A stretch of DNA of 7,039 nucleotides from Deltaproteobacteria bacterium (GTDB lineage: Bacteria; Desulfobacterota; Binatia; UBA9968), in the NCBI GenBank assembly GCA_023250495.1, contig JAHFAP010000164.1, positions 1 to 7,039 on the forward strand, given 5' to 3'. Position numbers and translations under genes: made by a program. Under the pieces are notes generated by a model. That model was not told the origin of the DNA. It made no database searches and saw nothing but the letters and a program-made list of their open reading frames with translations. Shown here one piece after another: positions 1 to 6,207 of the stretch (position 1 is its first letter; each line of letters starts with the position of its first letter).

Positions 1-423
1 GCGGTTGATGCCGATCGTCTTGCCGCGAAGCTGGTGCGGCTCCTTGATCTCAGGGCGGGAGATGAGCTGCATCGGGAGCTTATTTTCCAAGGTCGCGACG
101 ATCACCACCGGCGCGCCGCGGGCCGCGCCCAATATCGCCGAAGAAGCCGCAGTTTGAGTGAGCTGAATGCTTCCTCCAAGCAACGCCTGAATGTTCGGCG
201 AGCCCGCCTGGATCAAAATGATTTCCAGATCGACTCCGTACTTCTTGCTGAAGCCCAATTCCTTATTGACCCACAGAGGAAGCTGGTAGCCGGCGGTGCC
301 GCCGTAGCTCACCAGAAAGCGAGTCGCCTCGGCGGCTAGTCCGAAGCGCGGAAGCGTTGCAGAAGCTAGAAGAAGAATCGTCAAGATCATGAGATCTCTC
401 AGACGTTTTCTTTTTGCATTCAT
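1..423 (-). CDS. NMT1/SsuA-type ABC transporter substrate-binding protein (partial, C-terminus off the left edge)
   Basis: Reading the minus strand from an ATG at 423-421 gives 141 codons that stay open to base 1, so only the N-terminal part is present (family members are usually about 320-350 residues). Residues 1-9 are basic (MNAKRKRLR), 11-24 are hydrophobic and an Ala-rich stretch (GLAAEA, 28-33) follows, so this is a Sec signal peptide with cleavage near 30-33. The mature start has features of the NMT1/THI5-like (NrtA/SsuA/TauA) group: GYQLPLWVNKELGFSKKYGVD at 45-65, a QAGSPNIQALLGGSIQLTQTA region at 72-92, and a LRGKTIGIN segment at 132-140. These proteins capture small anions or organic compounds in the periplasm for an ABC importer; the ligand cannot be inferred. 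A Shine-Dalgarno-like AAAGGTG at 436-430 supports the ATG over an internal Met12. It starts 25 bases after the amidohydrolase stop and is probably co-transcribed. It belongs to a different binding-protein family from the one at 6204-7039. Confidence 0.87.
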   Translation of the reverse strand, partial: MNAKRKRLRDLMILTILLLASATLPRFGLAAEATRFLVSYGGTAGYQLPLWVNKELGFSKKYGVDLEIILIQAGSPNIQALLGGSIQLTQTAASSAILGAARGAPVVIVATLENKLPMQLISRPEIKEPHQLRGKTIGINR

Positions 424-448
424 GATTTTCACCTTTCGTTAGAAAGAA

Positions 449-1402
449 CTAAGTTTGCGAACCCAACTCACTGGCCACTGGAGCAAATCGCGGAAAAAGG
501 CGCAGCGCGTTGAGTCGCTCCGCGGCCGAGCGAGAGTCGGCGTCGAAGCCATCGTATTCTTCCCAATGGTCTATTTCGGATTGTAATCTCTCCCCGTAGA
601 CGAACGGAAGGTCCGTGCCCCAGAGGATGTGCGTTGAGTCGACCAGCTCCTGCAGAGAGCGCAGCGCATAGGCCGCGGTGGTGCTGGCCGTCTCGTAGTA
701 CAACGATTGGAGCGTGGGGATCACCTCGGTGACTCCTTTGGCATTCCGATGGCCTTCGAGCGTCGAGATTCTGTGGGCGAGATAGGGGACGGCGCCGCCA
801 CCATGAGCGACGATCAGGCGGATACCGGGACAGCGCCGCAGCGTGCCGGTAAAGACCAGATTGACGATGGCGCGGGTGGTGTCGAGGACATATTCGACGA
901 CGTAGGGGGGCACGCGCAAGCGCGTTTCCTCGGGTGCTTCGCAATGGCTCGGGTGCAGAAAGAGCACCGCTTTCCGCCGGTTGAGCTCTTCGAAAACAGG
1001 ATCGAACAACGGATCTCCCAAGTACTGCCCGCCTGCGCTCGAAAAAAGGCCGACGCCGTCGAGGCGCAAGACGTCGAGCGCGTAAGCCAACTCTTTGAGC
1101 GCGCCGTCGACGTCGGGGAGGGGAAGGACGGCAAAGGCGCCGAACCGCGAGGGATAGTCGCGCACCAGTCCCGCCTGAAACTCGTTGCAGGCCCGGGTGA
1201 CTTTACGGAGCCGATCCGGATTTGTTAAGACCACGCGGGGAGTGAGCGAGGTTATCGCCGTCCGGATCTTCCAGCCATCCATCGCCCGCAGTTGCGCGTC
1301 GGCATCCGGGACTTTGATCGGCATGGAAGCATCCGCATATTGCGGCGGCACGACATGGTGGTGCACGTCGATGCGCCAATTCCCCGTTGAATCCTGGCTC
1401 AT
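449..1402 (-). CDS. Amidohydrolase-2 family metal-dependent hydrolase/decarboxylase (ACMSD-like)
   Basis: The 317-residue protein has the layout of the amidohydrolase_2 (PF04909) TIM-barrel family, which includes ACMSD, gamma-resorcylate decarboxylase and lactone hydrolases. The metal-binding motif is near the N-terminus (IDVHHHVVP; H14 and H16 form HxH). Further conserved ligands are H150 (LFLHPSH), H200 (IVAHGGGAVPYL) and D264 (ILWGTDLPF). The segment DTTRAIVNLVFTGTLRRCPG (174-193) is typical of ACMSD-like members. No signal peptide is visible, so the enzyme should be cytoplasmic. It could hydrolyse an amide or lactone, or decarboxylate an acid; the sequence does not decide. The start is ATG at 1402, with GGAAG at 1417-1413 about 10 bases upstream. 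It lies 18 bases downstream of the CocE-like hydrolase, so the two are probably co-translated from one message and may act in sequence on the same compound. Its GC content is higher than in the transporter genes. Confidence 0.92.
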   Translation of the reverse strand: MSQDSTGNWRIDVHHHVVPPQYADASMPIKVPDADAQLRAMDGWKIRTAITSLTPRVVLTNPDRLRKVTRACNEFQAGLVRDYPSRFGAFAVLPLPDVDGALKELAYALDVLRLDGVGLFSSAGGQYLGDPLFDPVFEELNRRKAVLFLHPSHCEAPEETRLRVPPYVVEYVLDTTRAIVNLVFTGTLRRCPGIRLIVAHGGGAVPYLAHRISTLEGHRNAKGVTEVIPTLQSLYYETASTTAAYALRSLQELVDSTHILWGTDLPFVYGERLQSEIDHWEEYDGFDADSRSAAERLNALRLFPRFAPVASELGSQT

Positions 1403-1420
1403 AGGCTCAACGCTTCCGGC

Positions 1421-3100
1421 CTAGCTCCTTTTCGGCGGAATCACCGGGAGCAGCAAATAGGAAGCCTTGTCTCCTCCGGCGTAGATCGTGTTCTCCGCGC
1501 CCGCGTTGTAGTCCGCGTGGTAGTGGGTGTAGGGCGCGCTGCCGATGCCGTCGCGCGGCTGAATGTCGAGGCGCAGGCGGTGTCCCTTCTTCAGCACGAT
1601 GCAGGTCGGCCAGATTTCGACCTGGCACTCGACCGGCTCGTCAGGCTTGAGCCACCAGCGCTCATCGTGCGCGTGATAGGGGCGGTAGGTGAGCGAGCGC
1701 GCGGGGTCGAGCTTGCGGTGCGAAGCGCGCAGCCAACCCTTCGTCAGCGGGACCGGCTGGCCTTGCGACCCGACCTCGAACACGTCTTTTCCGTCCGTCC
1801 CGATGTTGCGAAGCGTCGCGAAGATGTCCATGTCCTCCGAGGTGCTGGCCACCCACACCACGAGCACGATCGGTCCGGTAACCTCGGTCTCCTGCTCCAT
1901 CGGCGGAGTCTCGAACGAAACGCCTTGGCCGGTGCTGTCGTGGCCATGCGCCGCGGACGCGCCGCTCGCTGAGTAGGTGAGCTTGGCGGACTTTTGCGGC
2001 GGCGTCGATACGAGCCGGCCCGCAGTGGCGTTCGCATGCCCCGACGACTCGCGCTCGATCTTGAGATACATCTTGGTCCACTCGGTGCGGGCGATCGGCC
2101 ACTCGTTCTCGAAGCGAAACTCATACCGCTTGCTGCCGCCGCCGGTGCGGATCTCGAGCTTGACCGGCGGCTCGTCCATGATTCCGCTGTCGATGCCCTT
2201 GAGCCAGTAGTCGAACCAGCGCAACTGGTCGATCCGTCCTTCCTCCGCGTAGAACGCGTGGAAATGCGTGCCGCTGTGAATTCTCAGCTTCTTGCGCTTG
2301 GATGCGGCGCACAGGAAGGCTTCGGTGTTGCCGCGCAGGTGCAGAGCGAACGAGGTCCAATTGCCGGCGCTGTAGAGCGGCACCGTGATCTTCTCCCACT
2401 GGGCGCTGCACATGCGCCAGTACTCGGAATCGAGGTCGTGGCGCATGCACTGCCACAGCATGTCGTTGCGGAAGGCGTCCGGATTGTAGCTGCGCGCCCG
2501 GCCGAGCAAGTGGTGCGCGGTCTGCATGGTATGCCAGTTGGAGATGAAGCCCATCGCGAAGATGCCGCCGTGATAGATCTGGTCCCGGTACTGGTCGGCC
2601 CGGCCTTCCCACGGGAGAATCGCCTTCAGCGAGGGCGGCTGCAGATTGGCGACGCGCCACTGAGAGGCCGCGTGGTACGAGATGCCGAGCGTGCCAATGT
2701 TGCCCGAGCACCACGGCCGCTTGGCGATCCACTCGATCGCGTCGTAAAAGTCCAGCGCTTCCTGGTAGGAACTCGGCTCCGATTGGCCGGGCGATTTGCC
2801 GGAGCCGCGCGCGTCCACGCGCACCAGCACGTAACCGCGCGGACACCACCACAGCGGATTGGCGGTCTCCCAATTCATGTACGGATTGGGCTTTTCCTCC
2901 AGGTCGGGCGGCGGCGCCCACAGCTTGTCCTTCTGATAGACGCTGATGTTCATGATGGCGGGAAAGCGCTCGCCGGCGCTCTCGGGCCGGAACACGTCGG
3001 CGTAGAGGAGCGCGCCGTCCCGCGTCGGGATCTGTACGTCCTTCTCGACGATCAGCTTGTAATCGCGCGGTTCGGAAACCCGGGGGGATTGAGCGGTCAT
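1421..3100 (-). CDS. CocE/NonD family alpha/beta hydrolase (X-Pro dipeptidyl-peptidase S15 type)
   Basis: The 559-residue protein has the CocE/NonD architecture: an alpha/beta-hydrolase domain (about 20-305, with the start IPTRDGALLYADVFRPE at 24-40 typical of PF02129) and a C-terminal jelly-roll domain (about 330-555, PF08530). Ser141 in GISYHA is the expected nucleophile, Tyr142 and Tyr55 are candidates for the oxyanion hole, and His279 (SGTHF) is the likely base. The YVLVRVDARGSGKSPG stretch (90-105) is also typical. The acid is less clear: where cocaine esterase has a Trp-Tyr-Asp motif, this protein reads SAGNWTSF (244-251). From memory the PLYSAGNW...LHLRGN block marks a common subgroup of annotated CocE/NonD hydrolases. 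Family members cleave esters or amides of small molecules; the substrate here is unknown. There is no signal peptide. The start ATG at 3100 has a good GGAG at 3111-3108 with a 7-base spacer. The gene is clearly GC-rich compared with the upstream transporter genes. Confidence 0.92.
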   Translation of the reverse strand: MTAQSPRVSEPRDYKLIVEKDVQIPTRDGALLYADVFRPESAGERFPAIMNISVYQKDKLWAPPPDLEEKPNPYMNWETANPLWWCPRGYVLVRVDARGSGKSPGQSEPSSYQEALDFYDAIEWIAKRPWCSGNIGTLGISYHAASQWRVANLQPPSLKAILPWEGRADQYRDQIYHGGIFAMGFISNWHTMQTAHHLLGRARSYNPDAFRNDMLWQCMRHDLDSEYWRMCSAQWEKITVPLYSAGNWTSFALHLRGNTEAFLCAASKRKKLRIHSGTHFHAFYAEEGRIDQLRWFDYWLKGIDSGIMDEPPVKLEIRTGGGSKRYEFRFENEWPIARTEWTKMYLKIERESSGHANATAGRLVSTPPQKSAKLTYSASGASAAHGHDSTGQGVSFETPPMEQETEVTGPIVLVVWVASTSEDMDIFATLRNIGTDGKDVFEVGSQGQPVPLTKGWLRASHRKLDPARSLTYRPYHAHDERWWLKPDEPVECQVEIWPTCIVLKKGHRLRLDIQPRDGIGSAPYTHYHADYNAGAENTIYAGGDKASYLLLPVIPPKRS

Positions 3101-3107
3101 TCTTCTT

Positions 3108-3111
3108 CTCC
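3108..3111 (-). promoter_or_regulatory. Ribosome binding site of the CocE-like hydrolase
   Basis: The minus strand reads GGAGAAGAAGA directly before ATG, giving a Shine-Dalgarno core with a 7-base spacer. It fixes the start at 3100 and indicates independent ribosome entry after the 112-base gap that follows the ATPase. The rest of that gap (3112-3212) shows no gene, no strong hairpin and no convincing promoter. Confidence 0.7.
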
Positions 3112-3212
3112 AGCTTGGCGCTTGACGCTCACGCCTTCACTCCTCATACGGGGGAACTCATTGATTCCTGATCTTCTACCATTGGCCATATGGATTCGTC
3201 CAACACGTTTTT

Positions 3213-4286
3213 TTATCTCGTAAAAATCTTGAGTTTCTCGGCAGGAAGCCGCACGTACACACGGCCGCCTGCCTCCAACCGTCGATCGACGCTGGTGGTC
3301 TTGCCGCGCATCTTTTTCCCATTGGCGGACAGATGATAAACCGTGATGTCTCCGAGGAAGAGTTGAGACTCGAGCTGAGCGGAGAACTCGTTGCTCAAAC
3401 CACTGGGGTCGCGCGAAAGAGAGACATCCTCGGGCCTGATCGCGACGATCACTTCTCTCGGCGCGCCGTCCGGGACGGCGCAATGCACTACTCCAAGATC
3501 GGTTTTGACACAACCATCATTTTGCACGGTGCCTTCGAATTCGTTCATGGAGCCTAAAAATTCCCCCACGCTCCGGCTCAGAGGGAAATGGTACAGATCC
3601 TGGGGACCACCGGTCTGCAAAATCTTTCCCGCACTCATAACGGCTATTCTATCGGCCAATGCCATCGCCTCGACCTGATCATGAGTCACATAGAGAACGG
3701 TGATGCCGAGTTTTTTTGCCAGGCCCCTGATCTCATCCCGAACCTCCTCCCTCAGCCGGGCGTCCAGGTTGCTGAGCGGCTCGTCCATGAGGAGAACTCT
3801 AGGCTCGACGGCCAACGCCCGCGCAAGGGCCACCCTCTGCTGTTGACCCCCGCTCAGAAAAGGCACCGGCCTGTCCTCGATACCTGAGAGCTGGACCAAT
3901 TCAAGTGCGCCCATAACTCTGTCCCGGACTTTGGATCGTGCCAGCCTTCTCTTGCCGTTCGTTAGAGGGAAGGCCACGTTATCGAACACGGTCATGTGCG
4001 GCCACACCGCATAGGACTGAAAAACCATGCCAATCCCTCTATCCTCTGGAGGGACGAAAATACCCCGCTCTGCCGAGCTGACCATCTGCTCGCCTAAGAG
4101 AATCTCTCCCGCTTCCGCCTTTTCCAGGCCGGCAACGCATCTGAGCAGCGTGGTTTTGCCGGACCCGCTCAGCCCCAGGAGAACGAAGAACTCTTTCTCG
4201 TTCACATGCAAATCAACCTGATCGACCGCTCGGACGGCATGAGCGCCGCTTTTGAAAGTCTTCGTGAGTGAATGGATTCCGATCAC
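3213..4286 (-). CDS. ABC transporter ATP-binding protein (PotA/FbpC-like, with TOBE domain)
   Basis: This 357-residue ATPase powers the importer formed with the permease at 4486-6207. All nucleotide-binding motifs are intact: Walker A GLSGSGKTT (38-46), Q-loop Gln90 in VFQSYAVWPHMTV, signature LSGGQQQ (144-150), Walker B VLLMDEP (164-170), D-loop SNLDA (172-176) and the switch histidine H202 (YVTHDQVEA). The C-terminal part (about 250-355, including AIRPEDVSLS at 282-291 and LFLGDITVYHL at 309-319) is a TOBE-type domain as in PotA, FbpC and MalK relatives, which places it in the class serving spermidine/putrescine, ferric iron, thiamine, phosphonate or sugar importers. The start is GTG (4286-4284) with AGGG at 4297-4294 and a 7-base spacer; upstream in the same frame a stop (4316-4314) is met with no ATG before it. 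The gene is separated from its permease by a 199-base gap carrying an inverted repeat element. The stop is TAA at 3213. Confidence 0.95.
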   Translation of the reverse strand: MIGIHSLTKTFKSGAHAVRAVDQVDLHVNEKEFFVLLGLSGSGKTTLLRCVAGLEKAEAGEILLGEQMVSSAERGIFVPPEDRGIGMVFQSYAVWPHMTVFDNVAFPLTNGKRRLARSKVRDRVMGALELVQLSGIEDRPVPFLSGGQQQRVALARALAVEPRVLLMDEPLSNLDARLREEVRDEIRGLAKKLGITVLYVTHDQVEAMALADRIAVMSAGKILQTGGPQDLYHFPLSRSVGEFLGSMNEFEGTVQNDGCVKTDLGVVHCAVPDGAPREVIVAIRPEDVSLSRDPSGLSNEFSAQLESQLFLGDITVYHLSANGKKMRGKTTSVDRRLEAGGRVYVRLPAEKLKIFTR

Positions 4287-4334
4287 TGGCCGACCCTGAG
4301 CCGAAATAATTTTCTATCCCACGTCATGCAATTT

Positions 4335-4358
4335 CCCTCTCCCGCTTGCGGGAGAGGG
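4335..4358 (-). repeat. Perfect hairpin of the minus-strand repeat copy
   Basis: CCCTCTCCCGC (4335-4345) is followed by TT and its exact complement GCGGGAGAGGG (4348-4358), an 11-base-pair GC-rich stem. On the transcribed strand the bases after the stem are AAATTGC, with no run of U, so it is unlikely to be an intrinsic terminator but could stall polymerase or protect the upstream mRNA end from 3' exonucleases. Confidence 0.85.
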
Positions 4359-4401
4359 CGAGGGTGAGGGCAGAAATGCAAGTGCACCACCCTCACCTTT
4401 A

Positions 4402-4428
4402 TCCTCTCCCTCCAAAGGAGGGCGAGGA
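4402..4428 (+). repeat. Imperfect hairpin of the plus-strand repeat copy
   Basis: TCCTCTCCCTCC (4402-4413), loop AAA, then GGAGGGCGAGGA (4417-4428): 12 positions with a single mismatch (T4407 opposite C4423). The stem is diverged from the neighbouring perfect hairpin, showing the two copies are not a recent tandem duplication of each other. Confidence 0.8.
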
Positions 4429-4485
4429 AATTATTTGGACTGACTTTGACCATCACAGCCCCGAGAAGGTTTCTGAACCGACCGA

Positions 4486-6207
4486 TCATACCGACGACGC
4501 GATATGTTGCTGGCGCCGGGCATAGAACCAGAAGCTCGCCACGAGCGGCGACATGATTGCCATCATCACCACAGCGATGGCCGCCGCGTCGCCCAGTCCG
4601 CCGCCATGCCACTGTCCCCAGATATAGGTGGAGAGGACCTGACTTTTCGGCGAAGCCAAGAGGACCGCCATGGTGAGCTCACGATACGCCGAAAGGGAGG
4701 TCCATATCCAGGCATAGACTACTCCCGGGCGGATCAACGGCAGAATCACCTTCCAAAGGATGCGAAATGTGGAAACCCCTCCTACCTGAGCCGCTTCCTC
4801 CAGCTCGCGATGGACCTGAATCATGCTATTGTTCAGAACCCTCGTGCCAAAACTGATCCAACAAATAACGTACACCGCCAAAAGCACGAAGATCGTTCCA
4901 TACAATGGAATCACATCTGAAACGAGAAGGGCAAAATAGGCGATGGCCAGGGCAAAAAGCAGGTGAGGCACGGGGTGGGGCAGGAAGGCTATCGCATCTA
5001 GGAGAACTCTCCCTCGCATGCGCGAGCGGGTGACAATCCACGAGATGGCGGAACTGATCACCACGATCAGCGTGGGGACTGCTACCATGAGGAGCAACGT
5101 ATTCAAACCTGCGCGCAACAGGGCATGATCAAATGCAACAGCGGTGTAGCGCTCGAAGGAAGCAACGGAGAGAGCTTGCCGGGACGGGATCTGAACATAA
5201 GGGAGAAGCGATACCCAGAAGATAGCCAGCAGCGGCAGAATAAAGGCCAGCAGGAGATAGAGAGCCAGCAGCCCCCAACCCAGGAGCCACCAGCGCCCCA
5301 GCTCCACGAGCCGGGACTGATAAGATTTTCCCGAGATGATTTGATATCGGTGGCTTTGTCTCAAGGCTGTGAAATACGGAATCATCAGAACTAAAGAAAG
5401 ACCGACCATGATCGTCCCGTACGCGCCGCTTAATCCGTACCGCGGGAGACCTTCGTTTGGGTTGATCATAAAGTAAACAGCCGTGCTGAAGGTAAAGATA
5501 TTGTTCGCCATGCCGATCACGGCCGGAACGTCGAAGGCGGCAATCGCAACGGTCAACATCCAAATGACGGCGGAAAATAAAGCGGGCCATACCAGAGGCA
5601 GCTCGACGCGAAGGAGAGTTCTCAACTTGCTCACCCCATGGATGCTGGCGGCTTCAACCAGGGCGGGATTCATGCTCCGCAAGGCCGCGGAGATCATCAC
5701 GTAAGCCAGAGGGGCCAAGGTCAACCCTTCGACGAAACCGATTCCCGGCACCGTTGCAATGTTCAACGGATTGTTTTTAAGTCCAAAGAGCTGCATCAAA
5801 AAAATGTTGATGACCCCTATGCGCGGGTGGAGCAGAAACACCCAGCCCATGGCCTTTAGAAACGTAGGGAAAAGAATTCCGATGCTTAGAAGACTCATGG
5901 CCAGGGCTTTACAGGGCAGGTCAGTCCGCTCAATAAACCAGGCGAAGACAAATCCCAAGGGGACTGAGACGGCGATGGTTACGGCGGAAAACTCCAACGT
6001 CGTCACCATGACCCGATAACTGTAAGGGTCGGTGAGTAACGAGATGTAGTTGCCGAGCGTGTATGAAAACGGTTGCCCGGGAACCCCGGTCCTCAGGCTC
6101 ATCCACACGACCGTCGCCAGCAGGCCGAGAATCGACAGCGCCGAGAGCCCCGCGACGCCCAGGAGCAAAAGCTTGGACCCATCGACGTAAGGGATTCTTT
6201 TTTTCAC
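4486..6207 (-). CDS. ABC transporter permease, fused two-domain (FbpB/ThiP-like)
   Basis: This 573-residue inner-membrane protein carries two MetI-like permease domains in one chain, so it alone forms the translocation pore. Two cytoplasmic EAA loops that dock the ATPase are clear: EAASIHGVSKLRTLLRVELP (185-204) and EAAQVGGVSTFRILWKVILP (471-490), each with EAA, the conserved Gly and terminal Leu-Pro. Hydrophobic segments occur around 11-36, 66-91, 103-126, 157-175, 209-229 and 262-281 in the first half, and 305-335, 365-393, 402-430, 434-453, 493-515 and 541-562 in the second, for about 12 membrane helices. The fused layout and length (roughly 500-580) are typical of ferric-iron (FbpB/SfuB) and thiamine (ThiP) permeases, but also of related importers of unknown substrate. 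The start is GTG, overlapping the stop of the upstream binding protein by four bases (GTGA) with no evident Shine-Dalgarno site, which points to translational coupling. The product ends in the basic tail ARRQQHIASSV. Confidence 0.94.
   Translation of the reverse strand: MKKRIPYVDGSKLLLLGVAGLSALSILGLLATVVWMSLRTGVPGQPFSYTLGNYISLLTDPYSYRVMVTTLEFSAVTIAVSVPLGFVFAWFIERTDLPCKALAMSLLSIGILFPTFLKAMGWVFLLHPRIGVINIFLMQLFGLKNNPLNIATVPGIGFVEGLTLAPLAYVMISAALRSMNPALVEAASIHGVSKLRTLLRVELPLVWPALFSAVIWMLTVAIAAFDVPAVIGMANNIFTFSTAVYFMINPNEGLPRYGLSGAYGTIMVGLSLVLMIPYFTALRQSHRYQIISGKSYQSRLVELGRWWLLGWGLLALYLLLAFILPLLAIFWVSLLPYVQIPSRQALSVASFERYTAVAFDHALLRAGLNTLLLMVAVPTLIVVISSAISWIVTRSRMRGRVLLDAIAFLPHPVPHLLFALAIAYFALLVSDVIPLYGTIFVLLAVYVICWISFGTRVLNNSMIQVHRELEEAAQVGGVSTFRILWKVILPLIRPGVVYAWIWTSLSAYRELTMAVLLASPKSQVLSTYIWGQWHGGGLGDAAAIAVVMMAIMSPLVASFWFYARRQQHIASSV

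Larger units (their letters stand above)
4301..4438. repeat. REPIN/MITE-like inverted doublet of hairpin repeats between permease and ATPase
   Basis: The gap between the two transporter genes holds two diverged copies of the same palindromic unit in opposite orientation. One copy is read on the minus strand (4370 to 4335) and begins CCCTCACCCTCGCCCTCTCC; the other is read on the plus strand (4390 to 4427) and begins CCCTCACCTTTATCCTCTCC. Each ends in its own hairpin. The doublet is bracketed by AAATAATTT (4304-4312) and its exact complement AAATTATTT (4428-4436), each with CC/GG just outside, resembling short terminal inverted repeats. The unit resembles a family of dispersed intergenic repeats (CCTCACCC...CCTCTCCC...GGGAGAGG) that I recall from many environmental bacterial genomes. 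Paired inverted copies of a REP-type unit are the definition of a REPIN. No transposase is present, so it would be non-autonomous. The flanks 4287-4300 and 4439-4485 hold nothing else recognisable apart from the ATPase ribosome site. Confidence 0.75.

Noticed and set aside
707..1228. Plus-strand open frame of 173 codons opposite the amidohydrolase gene
   Set aside because: The amidohydrolase on the other strand has all metal-ligand motifs; the plus-strand translation has no domain features and is a codon-bias shadow.
3173..3203. Possible promoter before the hydrolase gene (TTGGAC at 3203-3198 and TAGAAG at 3178-3173, minus strand)
   Set aside because: The spacing of 19 bases is poor and the -10 box matches only 4 of 6 consensus positions, so it is no better than chance in a region of this size.
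1994..3223. Long plus-strand open frame (409 codons) antisense to the hydrolase gene
   Set aside because: It lies opposite a strongly supported CocE-like gene, its translation is rich in Arg, Ala, Val and Gly without any recognisable domain, and long antisense frames are expected in GC-rich coding DNA.
4335..4428. The hairpins as a rho-independent terminator between permease and ATPase
   Set aside because: Neither stem is followed by a run of T on the minus strand, and termination here would cut the importer's ATPase off from its permease. Attenuation or mRNA protection is more plausible.
4283..4612. Minus-strand open frame of 109 codons crossing the permease end and the intergenic repeat
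   Set aside because: Half of it overlaps the permease in another frame and the rest is the translated hairpin repeat (proline-rich PHPRPLPQAGEG type), a common artefact of such repeats.
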